In this document: positions 1 to 7,965 of the stretch, one piece after another | Layout: each line of letters begins with the position of its first letter | How positions within the stretch are numbered: position 1 is the stretch's first letter | Assembly (NCBI GenBank): GCA_900553405.1 | Contig: USDF01000036.1 | Location: 1-16,631, forward strand | Source: an uncultured Clostridium sp. | Lineage (GTDB): Bacteria > Bacillota > Clostridia > TANB77 > CAG-508 | Direction of reading: 5' to 3' | Length of the DNA stretch: 16,631 bases | Position numbers and translations under genes: made by a program | Notes under the pieces: model-generated | Told to the model about the DNA's origin: nothing | Database searches by the model: none | Seen by the model: the letters and a program-made list of their open reading frames with translations, nothing else

Positions 1-2
1 AA

Positions 3-48
3 TTAAGACATTTTCCTAAATGATTTATTAAGACATTATCATAAATGA
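3..48. repeat. Two tandem copies of a 25-bp-period repeat
   Basis: Positions 3-23 and 28-48 are near-identical 21-mers starting TTAAGACATT and ending TAAATGA; they differ at two positions (T/A and C/A). The offset is 25 bp. The repeat touches the left edge, so the array may continue outside the window. It lies upstream of the promoter of the first gene. It could be a regulatory repeat or the multi-copy end of a mobile element; nothing inside the window decides this. Confidence 0.7.
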
Positions 49-82
49 ATTATAATTTATTAATATATCTAAAAATATTCTA

Positions 83-111
83 TTGCATTGCAAAAAAACA
101 AATGATATAAT
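83..111 (+). promoter_or_regulatory. Sigma-A-type extended -10 promoter of the first gene
   Basis: A -35 element TTGCAT (83-88) is followed after 17 nt by a perfect -10 TATAAT (106-111). The -10 carries an upstream TGA (103-105), giving an extended -10. Expected transcription start is about 118, some 25 nt before the ATG at 143. Confidence 0.65.
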
Positions 112-142
112 AAAACAAAAAGAATAAAAGTAGGTGTTACAT

Positions 143-997
143 ATGAAAAAAAGAAATATATTATATATTGCAATTTCAGCAATATGCGTTATTGCAATTA
201 TAGTTGGTGTGTACGCACAAGTATTTGGAGATAAGCCAAAACAAAATACAATTAAAAACGAAGTAATAAATACAGGTGATGATGATACAGCGACTGATCC
301 AGAAGTACTAAAACAAGAATTTAATTCTTTATTTAATAATTCTTTTGATGACCAAGGTTATGACAAGACATCAATAAAAAAATTAGCTGGATATGAAGAT
401 CAAGATGTAATATATGCAGTATATAGAATAAAAGAAGAAAAAGATGAAAAATATAGTGTTAATATAAATATCCCAGTTTTCAATGTAGATGGAGAAGTGG
501 CTTCAGAGTTTAACGCTACAACACAATCTATATTTGCTAATAAAGCAGGAAATGTTTTATCAAATAGTCAAAGTTATACAATATATGATGTTGAATATGT
601 AGGTTACTTAAATGAGAATATTTTATCATTAGTAATTAAATCAACATTAAAAGAAGGAAATAACCCCCAAAGAGTTATTGTACAAACATATAACTATGAT
701 ATAACAACAGGAAAGAAATTAACATTAAATGAAGTTTTAGAGGCAAAAGGTATTAGTGAAAAAGAAGTAAATAAAAAAATAGAACGTCAAGTAACAGAAG
801 CAAACAAAAATGCAGAAGCATTATCAGAAGCATTAGTAGGTGCAGGACAAACAATCTATAAAAGAGACGTAAATAATGCAATGTATGTTACAGATAACGT
901 AAATCATTTCTTTGTAGGATTAGATGGACAAATATATATTGTTTATCCATATGGAAATTCAAACTTTACATCAGAAATGGATATAATAAAAGTATAA
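143..997 (+). CDS. Membrane-anchored DUF4163/DUF3298-like protein (RsiV/PdaC-type exterior domain)
   Basis: A 284-residue protein with one N-terminal hydrophobic segment (about residues 5-25) after a short basic start, followed by a polar, acidic exterior part. An in-frame GTG exists at 134, but AGGTG at 132-136 is spaced correctly for the ATG at 143, so that start is chosen. The central part (alternating strands ending in an Asn-Tyr-Asp plus 'TGKKLTLNEVL' segment) and the C-terminal 'GLDGQIYIVYPYG' segment resemble the DUF4163 and DUF3298 modules found outside the membrane in RsiV-type anti-sigma factors and in PdaC-like envelope proteins. No sigma factor gene lies beside it in the window, and the cytoplasmic tail is too short to hold a sigma factor. 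A plain envelope role or a lysozyme-sensor-like role are both possible. It has its own promoter and ends at a hairpin at 1006-1036. Confidence 0.6.
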   Translation: MKKRNILYIAISAICVIAIIVGVYAQVFGDKPKQNTIKNEVINTGDDDTATDPEVLKQEFNSLFNNSFDDQGYDKTSIKKLAGYEDQDVIYAVYRIKEEKDEKYSVNINIPVFNVDGEVASEFNATTQSIFANKAGNVLSNSQSYTIYDVEYVGYLNENILSLVIKSTLKEGNNPQRVIVQTYNYDITTGKKLTLNEVLEAKGISEKEVNKKIERQVTEANKNAEALSEALVGAGQTIYKRDVNNAMYVTDNVNHFFVGLDGQIYIVYPYGNSNFTSEMDIIKV

Positions 998-1005
998 AAT
1001 TAATA

Positions 1006-1036
1006 TGTGTGCCAATAGAAAAGCTCTTGGCACACA
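1006..1036 (+). terminator. Perfect 10-bp hairpin between the DUF4163-like gene and topB
   Basis: TGTGTGCCAA (1006-1015) pairs perfectly with TTGGCACACA (1027-1036), leaving an 11-nt loop. Only three T residues follow (1038-1040), so this is a weak intrinsic terminator at best. It may instead be an attenuator or mRNA-stabilising structure ahead of topB, whose start codon is 26 nt downstream. Confidence 0.55.
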
Positions 1037-1062
1037 ATTTGTAATAGCAAAGGATGTTAAAA

Positions 1063-3024
1063 ATGCCAAAGAAATTATTGATTACAGAAAAGCCATCTGT
1101 GGCTATGGAATTTTCAAAAGCATTAAAAATAAATGCAACAAGAAAAGATGGATATTTAGAATCAGAAGAATGGATTATAACATGGTGTGTAGGTCACCTA
1201 GTTACAATGTCATATCCTGAAAAATATGACGAAAGCTTAAAAGTTTGGAGACTAGATACACTTCCATTTATTCCAAAAGAGTGGAAATATGAAATTATAA
1301 AAAATGTAGAAAAACAATTTAATATAGTAAAATCACTATTACAAAGGCAAGATGTAGAAGAAATTTATAATGCAGGAGACTCTGGACGTGAAGGAGAATA
1401 TATACAGAGATTAGTATTTATGATGGCAAAACCAAATCCAAATGCAAAAATAAAAAGAGTTTGGATAGATTCACAAACAGAGGAAGAAATCTTAAGAGGA
1501 ATAAAAGAAGCAAAAGACCAGTCAGAATATGATAGCTTGTCAGATTCAGCATATTTAAGAGCAAAAGAAGATTATTTAATAGGAATTAATTTCTCAAGAT
1601 TACTTTCTATAATATATGGAAGAAGAGTTGCAAAAGAAATAGAGGAAGAAAGGGCTTCTATTTCTGTTGGTCGTGTAATGACATGTGTTTTAGGAATGGT
1701 AGTATCAAGAGAAAGAGAAATTAGAAATTTTGTTAAAACACCATTTTATAAAATTATAGGAAACTTTGGAGAAGAAGAAGCAAATTTTAATGCAGAGTGG
1801 AAAGTAAATGAAAAATCAAAAATGTTTGAATCACCAAAACTATATAATGATTCAGGATTCAAAAAAATAGAAGATGCAAAGGAATTTATAGTAAGCTTAA
1901 AAGACAAAAAGGCAGTTGTAGAAGAAGTTAAAAAACAAAAACAAAAAGAAAAGGCACCATTATTATTCAATTTAGCAGAAGTACAAAATGAATGTACAAA
2001 GCGTTTTAAAATAAAGCCAGATGAAACACTAGAAATAATACAGAATCTATATGAACAAAAATTAGTTACATATCCAAGAACAGATGCTAGAGTTATATCT
2101 ACAGCAGTTGCAAAAGTCATTTCTAAAAACTTAAATGGTTTAGCAAAAGGCTTTAAAGATGAAGAGGTGCAAGGATATTTAAAGCAAATGTCAGAAGAAA
2201 AATATTCTACAGATTTAATAAAAACAAAGTATGTAAATGATAGCAAAATAACAGACCATTATGCAATAATTCCAACAGGACAAGGTTTTGAAAATTATGA
2301 TAAATTGAAAGATTTACACAAAGAAGTATATAAACTAATAGTAAAAAGATTTTTAGCAATATTTTACCCAGAGGCAGAGTTTAACAAAATATCTGTAACA
2401 ATAAAAGTAGAAGAAGAAAAATTTAGTGCGAATGGAAAAGTTTGTACAAAAACAGGATATTTAGATGTATTAAAACCAAAAAATAAAGAAAAGAAATCCA
2501 CAAATGAAGAAGAAAATGTGGAAAACAGGCAAGAAGATGAAAAGGAAGAAGCAAATAATTTAGATATTTTAAACAATTTAAAAAAAGGTCAAGAAATAAA
2601 TGTTATAAATTATGAAACTAAAGAATCTGAAACAAATCCTCCAACAAGATATAATTCAGGTTCAATGATATTAGCAATGGAGAATGCAGGAAAATTAATA
2701 GAAGATGAGGAATTAAGAGAGCAAATAAAAGGTGCAGGAATAGGAACAAGTGCAACAAGAGCAGAAATTATAAAAAAACTAGAAAAAATAGCATATATAC
2801 AAATAAATAATAAGACACAAATAATAACTCCAACAAAAAAAGGAGAAGTAATTTATGATGTTGTATTATCTTCTATGCCAGATATGTTGAATCCAAAATT
2901 AACGGCAAGTTGGGAAAAAGGATTAGACATGGTGGCGAAAAAAGAAATAGGTTCACAGGAATTTATGCAAAAATTGGAGGCATATATAAATGGAAAATTC
3001 GACAAACTTGTTGTGAAATACTAG
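1063..3024 (+). CDS. topB: DNA topoisomerase III (type IA)
   Basis: A 653-residue type IA topoisomerase, which cuts one DNA strand, passes another through and reseals it. The TOPRIM domain begins with 'LITEKPSVA' (catalytic Glu9) and has the acidic motif Asp106-Ser-Gly-Arg-Glu-Gly-Glu112; Gly at the second acidic position is, from memory, common in Gram-positive TopB proteins. The catalytic tyrosine is Tyr337 in 'YPRTD', followed by 'DHYAIIPT' and the 'GIGTSATRAEII' segment near the C-terminus. Roughly residues 470-505 form a Lys/Glu/Asn-rich low-complexity insertion. No C-terminal zinc-finger cysteines are seen, and the length matches short TopB proteins. An in-frame ATG at 1054 lies directly against AAAGG (1049-1053); the ATG at 1063 has 9-nt spacing and gives the family-typical start. 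No promoter is visible immediately upstream. Confidence 0.93.
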   Translation: MPKKLLITEKPSVAMEFSKALKINATRKDGYLESEEWIITWCVGHLVTMSYPEKYDESLKVWRLDTLPFIPKEWKYEIIKNVEKQFNIVKSLLQRQDVEEIYNAGDSGREGEYIQRLVFMMAKPNPNAKIKRVWIDSQTEEEILRGIKEAKDQSEYDSLSDSAYLRAKEDYLIGINFSRLLSIIYGRRVAKEIEEERASISVGRVMTCVLGMVVSREREIRNFVKTPFYKIIGNFGEEEANFNAEWKVNEKSKMFESPKLYNDSGFKKIEDAKEFIVSLKDKKAVVEEVKKQKQKEKAPLLFNLAEVQNECTKRFKIKPDETLEIIQNLYEQKLVTYPRTDARVISTAVAKVISKNLNGLAKGFKDEEVQGYLKQMSEEKYSTDLIKTKYVNDSKITDHYAIIPTGQGFENYDKLKDLHKEVYKLIVKRFLAIFYPEAEFNKISVTIKVEEEKFSANGKVCTKTGYLDVLKPKNKEKKSTNEEENVENRQEDEKEEANNLDILNNLKKGQEINVINYETKESETNPPTRYNSGSMILAMENAGKLIEDEELREQIKGAGIGTSATRAEIIKKLEKIAYIQINNKTQIITPTKKGEVIYDVVLSSMPDMLNPKLTASWEKGLDMVAKKEIGSQEFMQKLEAYINGKFDKLVVKY

Positions 3025-3069
3025 CACCAATTATGATGTCAAAAATTGAGAAAAGAGTATAATTAGGGA

Positions 3070-3098
3070 TAGACCTTAAATAAAAGGAATTATATAAT
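3070..3098 (+). promoter_or_regulatory. Possible sigma-A promoter for the patatin-like gene
   Basis: TAGACC (3070-3075, 4 of 6 to TTGACA) is followed after 17 nt by a perfect TATAAT (3093-3098). It lies in the 166-nt gap after topB. The region is so A+T-rich that a chance match is possible. Confidence 0.4.
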
Positions 3099-3190
3099 TA
3101 ATATAAAATATCATCATTTATGAAGGAATATATATGTAGAAAAAGTTTAGAAAGAATTATTAAATAGAAAAAATTAGGTGGTGTTGTAAA

Positions 3191-4027
3191 ATGAAGTTAG
3201 GTTTAGCATTAGCAGGTGGAGGAGTAAAAGGTGCTGCACATATAGGTGCAATAAAGGCATTAGAAGAAAATGGAATAAAAATAGATGCAGTAGCAGGAAC
3301 AAGTATAGGAAGTATTGTTTCAAGTTTATATGCAATGGGTTATTCAACAGAAAAGATGTTAGAAATTTTTAAATATTTTGCAAAGGGAATAATGAAAGCA
3401 GATCCAAAATACTTTGCAGGAAACTTAAAAACATCAAGAAGATTATTAGGTGATGGACTATTTTCAGGTGAAAATATAGAAATAGCAATAAATGAATGTG
3501 CTAAAGAAAAAGGATATAAAAATATAAAAGATATAGAAATGCCAATAGCAATACCTACAGTAGACATAGTAGAGTGCAAAAAATATGTATTTACAAATAA
3601 AGATATAGAAGAAGATTATTACATAAAAGATGCACCAATTAGTAAAGCCGCTAGAGCAAGTAGTAGTTACCCAGGAGTGTTTGCACCATGCATGTATAAA
3701 GGGCACAAATTTGTAGATGGGGGAATATTAGATAATGTTCCTGCAGATGAAGTAAAAAAATTAGGAGTAGATAAAGTATTAACATTAAAATTTGCAACAG
3801 CTCTAAATTATGATCCAAAAAATATATATGAAATAGCATTTAAATCTATAGATTTATTATTTGAAGCAAGAAGTCAAGAGGCATTACACGCAAGTGATTT
3901 AGTGATAGATTTAGATGTGTCAGAAGCAAGTGTATTTGATATGAAAAAAATAGATTATTGCTATAATGCAGGATATATAACAATGCTAACTAAAATAAAT
4001 GAAGTTAAGAAAATGCTAAATGAATAG
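3191..4027 (+). CDS. Patatin-like phospholipase (RssA/NTE-type)
   Basis: A 278-residue patatin-fold acyl hydrolase predicted to cleave lipid acyl esters with a Ser-Asp dyad. All three signatures are present: the glycine-rich oxyanion motif 'GGGVKG' (residues 9-14), nucleophile Ser38 in 'GTSIG', and catalytic Asp176 in 'VDGG'. The length fits the stand-alone bacterial RssA-like group, and there is no signal peptide, so it is probably cytoplasmic or peripheral to the membrane. AGGTGGTG about 7 nt upstream of the ATG supports the start. The next gene, yqeK, begins 48 nt downstream, so the two probably share a transcript ending at the terminator at 4676. The natural substrate is unknown. Confidence 0.88.
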   Translation: MKLGLALAGGGVKGAAHIGAIKALEENGIKIDAVAGTSIGSIVSSLYAMGYSTEKMLEIFKYFAKGIMKADPKYFAGNLKTSRRLLGDGLFSGENIEIAINECAKEKGYKNIKDIEMPIAIPTVDIVECKKYVFTNKDIEEDYYIKDAPISKAARASSSYPGVFAPCMYKGHKFVDGGILDNVPADEVKKLGVDKVLTLKFATALNYDPKNIYEIAFKSIDLLFEARSQEALHASDLVIDLDVSEASVFDMKKIDYCYNAGYITMLTKINEVKKMLNE

Positions 4028-4075
4028 ATCAAGTAAAATAAAAATCTAATTAATATGAAAGAGGAAAATACATAA

Positions 4076-4651
4076 ATGGAAAATATAGAAAAAATAAAAG
4101 AAGATTTAAAACAAATATTAAGTGAAAAAAGATACATTCATTCAATAGGTGCAATGGAAAAAGCAATAGAACTTGCAAAAACATATGGAGAAGATGAAGA
4201 AAAATCAGCATTAACAGCGCTTGCACATGATATTGCGAAAGAAATGACAATAGAGGAATATTATAAATACGCAAAAGAAAATAATATAGAATTAAGCAAA
4301 GATGATAAAATGTGCACAAGTGTATTACATGGAATAATAGGAGCAGACATAGTAAAGAAGAAATATGGATTTACAGATGAAATGTGTAGAGCAATATATT
4401 ATCATACTACAGGGATTACCAATATGACAACTTTTGAAAAAATAATATTTTTAGCAGATAAAGTAGAGGAAAGAACAAGACCAAAGGATAAAGCCGATGT
4501 TATAAGAAATATTATAAAAGAAAAAGGATTAGATGAAGCAATACTTTGGATAGCAGATGATTATACTATACCAAAAGCAATAAAAAATATGGATATACTT
4601 CATCCAAATACAATAAATGTAAGAAATGAGATAATTGAAAAAATGAAATAA
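4076..4651 (+). CDS. yqeK: YqeK-type HD-domain hydrolase (predicted Ap4A hydrolase)
   Basis: A 191-residue HD-superfamily protein. Metal-binding and catalytic signatures run in order: His22 in 'RYIHS', His51-Asp52 in 'AHDIAK', His85 in 'LHG', His110 in 'YYHTTG' and Asp128 in 'LADKVEERTRP'. This series is diagnostic of YqeK, a symmetric diadenosine tetraphosphate hydrolase that splits Ap4A into two ADP. In many Firmicutes yqeK sits between nadD and rsfS; here neither neighbour is present and the gene follows a patatin-like gene instead. AGAGGAAA 8-9 nt upstream supports the ATG. A 12-bp terminator follows 24 nt after the stop. Confidence 0.9.
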   Translation: MENIEKIKEDLKQILSEKRYIHSIGAMEKAIELAKTYGEDEEKSALTALAHDIAKEMTIEEYYKYAKENNIELSKDDKMCTSVLHGIIGADIVKKKYGFTDEMCRAIYYHTTGITNMTTFEKIIFLADKVEERTRPKDKADVIRNIIKEKGLDEAILWIADDYTIPKAIKNMDILHPNTINVRNEIIEKMK

Positions 4652-4675
4652 TAAATAATTAAATATTAATAAAAC

Positions 4676-4714
4676 AGACATTTATAACCTAAAAAATTAT
4701 AAATGTCTATTTTT
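4676..4714 (+). terminator. Strong Rho-independent terminator after yqeK
   Basis: A perfect 12-bp stem (4676-4687 with 4697-4708, arms AGACATTTATAA and TTATAAATGTCT) with a 9-nt loop is followed by ATTTTT, and a second T-run lies a few nt further on. It separates the patatin-yqeK unit from murA. Confidence 0.85.
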
Positions 4715-4777
4715 CACTCTTTTTTTAAATGCAACATAATATATAGCAAAATAACTCATAAGAAAGGGGAGGAAAAC

Positions 4778-6031
4778 ATGCAAAACTACATAATAGAAGG
4801 GGGAAAAAGATTAGAAGGAACAGTCACAATATCTGGTTCAAAAAATGCATCTCTTCCAATAATAGCGGGAACTATATTAAGTGGAAAACAAACAAAACTA
4901 TATAATGTACCAAACATACATGATACACAAATAACATTAAAAATTTTAAGGCTTTTAGGTTGCAAAGTTAAGAAAAATCATGATAAAATAGAAATCGATA
5001 CAAAACAAATGAATAAAAAAGAAATTCCAGAAGATATGATGAGACAAATGAGATCCACAGTTATTATGGCAGGAGCGATAATTGGCAGATTTAAAGAAGC
5101 AACATTTTCATATCCAGGTGGGTGTGAGATAGGAGCAAGGCCAATTGACTTACACTTAGCAGCTTTTAAAAAATTAGGAATAAATATTGAAGAAAAGGGT
5201 GGATTTATACACTGCAGTTGTGATAAAATAATAGGAACAGAAATAGATCTAGATTTTCCAAGTGTGGGTGCAACAGAAAATATCATATTAGCAACAGTAT
5301 TAGCAGAAGGAGTAACAACTATAAATAATGCTGCAATGGAGCCTGAAATAGAAGATTTAGCGAAATTCCTAAACAAAATGGGTGCTAAAATAGAAGGGGC
5401 TGGAACAAATTTTATAAAAATAACAGGAGTTAAATCATTAAAAGAAGTAGGCTATAAGGTAATGCCAGATAGAATAGAAGCGGGTACATATTTATGTATG
5501 GTAGCTGCTACAGGTGGAAAAGCAAAATTATTAAATGCAAAGCCAGAGCATATAACACCCATTATTCATAAATTAGAAGAGTGTGGATGTAAAATAGAAG
5601 CAAGTGAAAGAGAAATCTATATAGAAGCACCAAAAAGATTAAAAGCAATAGATATAAAAACAATGCCATATCCAGGGTTCCCAACAGATATGCAATCAAT
5701 ATTTGGAAGTATGTTAAGTATAGCCAAGGGAACATCAACTATAGTAGAAAATATTTTTGAAAATAGATACAAATATACAATGGAACTAAATAAAATGGGT
5801 GCAAAGATTCAAATAGAAGGAAAAATGGCAGTTATAAAAGGGGTAAAAAAACTAAATGCAAATAAAGTAGAAAGCTATGATTTACGAGGAGGGGCAGCAT
5901 TAGTATTAGCAGCACTTACAACTAAAGGAACAACATATATAAATGGCATTGAATATATACAAAGAGGTTATGAAAAAATAGAACAAAAATTAAAAGAATT
6001 AGGAGCAAATATAAAACTTAAAAATACCTAA
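4778..6031 (+). CDS. murA: UDP-N-acetylglucosamine 1-carboxyvinyltransferase
   Basis: A 417-residue MurA, which transfers enolpyruvate from PEP to UDP-GlcNAc in the first committed step of peptidoglycan synthesis in the cytoplasm. Lys22 and Asn23 lie in 'SGSKNASLPI', the PEP- and fosfomycin-reactive cysteine is Cys116 in 'PGGCEIGARPIDLH', the conserved 'YPGFPTDMQ' loop carries the catalytic Asp, and 'DLRGGAALVLAAL' is near the C-terminus. The frame is open upstream to 4703, but that part overlaps the preceding terminator. GGGGAGG at 4766-4772 fixes the ATG at 4778. A CATAAT at 4735-4740 has only a poor -35, so the promoter is uncertain. It is the first gene of a tight division run; divIB starts 16 nt after its stop. 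Whether this is the main or second MurA paralogue cannot be told here. Confidence 0.95.
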   Translation: MQNYIIEGGKRLEGTVTISGSKNASLPIIAGTILSGKQTKLYNVPNIHDTQITLKILRLLGCKVKKNHDKIEIDTKQMNKKEIPEDMMRQMRSTVIMAGAIIGRFKEATFSYPGGCEIGARPIDLHLAAFKKLGINIEEKGGFIHCSCDKIIGTEIDLDFPSVGATENIILATVLAEGVTTINNAAMEPEIEDLAKFLNKMGAKIEGAGTNFIKITGVKSLKEVGYKVMPDRIEAGTYLCMVAATGGKAKLLNAKPEHITPIIHKLEECGCKIEASEREIYIEAPKRLKAIDIKTMPYPGFPTDMQSIFGSMLSIAKGTSTIVENIFENRYKYTMELNKMGAKIQIEGKMAVIKGVKKLNANKVESYDLRGGAALVLAALTTKGTTYINGIEYIQRGYEKIEQKLKELGANIKLKNT

Positions 6032-6047
6032 GAAAGAAGGTGTAAAA

Positions 6048-7208
6048 GTGGCGAGAAAAACTAAAGAACAAGAATTAGATACGTTTTATAACGAAGGAAA
6101 TAATAAAAAAGCAAAGTCTAAAATAAAAAAGAAAAAGGTTGATAAGATTAAAGAAGAAGAAAATGATAAATTTTCTTTTGATAATGAAATTATAATTGGA
6201 GTAACAAGAAAAGAAGAAACTAAGAAGCAAGTAGCAAACAAAAAATCAAACAATAGAAACAATAAAAAGAACAATACAAAAAGATCAAATAATAAAAAAA
6301 TATATAATGCAAAAAACAAAAATTCAAATAGCGATATAGTGAACAATACAAATAATAAGACTAACAATATAAAAATTAAAAATATAAACAAGAAAAAAAC
6401 TAATAAAAGACCAATTGTAAAAAAGCCGATAAACAATAATATAACACCAGAACAACAAGAAAAAATAATAAAGGAAAGAAATAGAAATAAAAGAATTATT
6501 AAAATTAGTTTATTATTTATACTATTTGTAATAGTTATACTATGTGCTATGTTTTCGCCACTTTTCAATATAAAAGCAATTGAAGTAAATGGAAACAAAA
6601 TTGTAACTAAAAATGAAATAATAAGTTTGTCTAAAATTCAAATAGAAGAAAATAGTTTCAAATTAAGTAAAAATAAAATAAAGAAACAAATAAAAGAAAA
6701 TGCATACATACAAGATGTAAAAATTACAAGAAAATTACCTTCAACTATTCTAATAGAAATAGAAGAAAGAGAACCAGCTTATTTACTAGAATATGCAGGA
6801 AGCTATGTAGTTATAGATAAACAAGGTTATATGTTAGAAATAAAAACAGAAAAAATATCATTACCTGTTATACAAGGGGAAGTTACAGAAACTTCAAACT
6901 TTATTGTAGGCAATAGATTATGTACAGAAGATTTAGAAAGATTAGCTATAATATCAAAAATTATAGAATTAGCTAAAGTAAATGATATTTACACAATAAT
7001 AACAGGAATAGATATAAGTAATAAAGAAAATATAAAATTAATATTTGAAACAGAGGAAAAAGTTGCTTATTTAGGTGATAGTTCTAATATGAATACAAAA
7101 ATACTAATGATAAAATCAATACTAGAAAAAGAGGAAGGGAAGCCAGGAGAAATTTTCCTAAACTTTGATTTAAATAAAAAGAATCCTATCTTTAGAGAAA
7201 GGGTATAA
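6048..7208 (+). CDS. divIB: Cell division protein DivIB/FtsQ
   Basis: A 386-residue bitopic membrane protein of the divisome, starting at GTG with GAAGG 7 nt upstream. Residues 1-149 form a long cytoplasmic tail, very rich in Lys and Asn between about 62 and 135. A single membrane segment (about 150-173) is followed by a POTRA domain starting 'FNIKAIEVNGN', then the beta domain with the typical 'ITRKLPSTILIEIEEREPAYLLE' region split around residue 230. FtsQ/DivIB bridges the FtsZ ring to the septal wall synthases outside the membrane. The position between murA and the DUF881 genes is the usual Firmicute one. The tail is longer and more repetitive than in Bacillus DivIB; its function is unknown. 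Confidence 0.88.
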   Translation: MARKTKEQELDTFYNEGNNKKAKSKIKKKKVDKIKEEENDKFSFDNEIIIGVTRKEETKKQVANKKSNNRNNKKNNTKRSNNKKIYNAKNKNSNSDIVNNTNNKTNNIKIKNINKKKTNKRPIVKKPINNNITPEQQEKIIKERNRNKRIIKISLLFILFVIVILCAMFSPLFNIKAIEVNGNKIVTKNEIISLSKIQIEENSFKLSKNKIKKQIKENAYIQDVKITRKLPSTILIEIEEREPAYLLEYAGSYVVIDKQGYMLEIKTEKISLPVIQGEVTETSNFIVGNRLCTEDLERLAIISKIIELAKVNDIYTIITGIDISNKENIKLIFETEEKVAYLGDSSNMNTKILMIKSILEKEEGKPGEIFLNFDLNKKNPIFRERV

Positions 7209-7224
7209 AGGAAGTGAAATAAAA

Positions 7225-7950
7225 ATGGACAAGAACAAAGTTGCTATAACTTTAGGAATAGTTTGCTTAATACTTACTATTGCAATATGTATGCAAATAA
7301 ATACAATAAAAAACGCAAACTCTACAGTATCACAAACATTAGCAGAAAATGGTTTAAGAGACGAAGTGTTAAAGTGGAAAGAAAAATATGATAATATATC
7401 TAGTGAATTAGATAATGCAGAGAAAAAACTAGGGGATATAAGAGAGAAATCTACAGAAAATGATAGCTCTTCTTCAGAAAAAGAAGAAGAAATAAGACTA
7501 AACAATAATTTATTAGGTATAACAAACCTAGTTGGACAAGGTATAGAAATGACAATTCAAGATGATCCAAATGCTACAAGAGAAAATATAGGAAAATTAG
7601 ATGATATTTCGCTACATATAATACATGATGCAGATTTAAGAGCAATAGTTAATGAATTAAAAAATGCAGGAGCAGAAGCAATTTCAATAAATGGACAAAG
7701 ATTAGTAAATACTACTGCTATAACATGTATAGGAAATGTAATAAAAGTAAACGACGAAAGAATAACTTCACCTTTTACAATTAAAGCAATCGGACTTTCA
7801 GAAAGCTTAGCAGGAATAAATAGACCAGGTGGATATATAGAGAAACTAAAGGAAAATGGCATAGTAGTAAATATTAAAAAATCTAATAAAATTGAAATAC
7901 CAAAATATACTGGTGCAATCTCATCAAAATATATGAGTTTGCAAAAATAA
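7225..7950 (+). CDS. DUF881 family protein, YlxW/YlxX-like (first copy)
   Basis: A 241-residue protein with one N-terminal membrane segment (about residues 5-25), a Glu/Lys/Ser-rich coiled-coil-like stretch (about 45-92) and a C-terminal DUF881 domain. The domain is marked by 'DLRAIVNELKNAGAEAISING' and a following 'SPFTIKAIG' segment. DUF881 proteins sit beside divIB, sbp and ftsA in many Firmicutes; the biochemical role is not established. AAGGAAGTG upstream supports the ATG, which lies 16 nt after divIB. The next gene is a paralogue, so the pair matches the ylxW-ylxX order of Bacillus. Confidence 0.85.
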   Translation: MDKNKVAITLGIVCLILTIAICMQINTIKNANSTVSQTLAENGLRDEVLKWKEKYDNISSELDNAEKKLGDIREKSTENDSSSSEKEEEIRLNNNLLGITNLVGQGIEMTIQDDPNATRENIGKLDDISLHIIHDADLRAIVNELKNAGAEAISINGQRLVNTTAITCIGNVIKVNDERITSPFTIKAIGLSESLAGINRPGGYIEKLKENGIVVNIKKSNKIEIPKYTGAISSKYMSLQK

Positions 7951-7965
7951 TCGAGGTGAGAACTA

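Noticed and set aside
1005..1220. A 71-codon + strand frame before topB
   Set aside because: It overlaps topB in another frame, starts at the hairpin and has no ribosome binding site or recognisable sequence.
1746..2246. Long minus-strand open frame inside topB
   Set aside because: Ser/Phe-rich shadow of a well-supported coding frame with no promoter or ribosome binding site.
4703..4777. Upstream extension of murA
   Set aside because: The added 25 residues overlap the yqeK terminator and precede the strong ribosome binding site at 4766-4772.
4978..5376. Minus-strand open frame of 132 codons inside murA
   Set aside because: Lies wholly inside a highly conserved enzyme and has no family resemblance.
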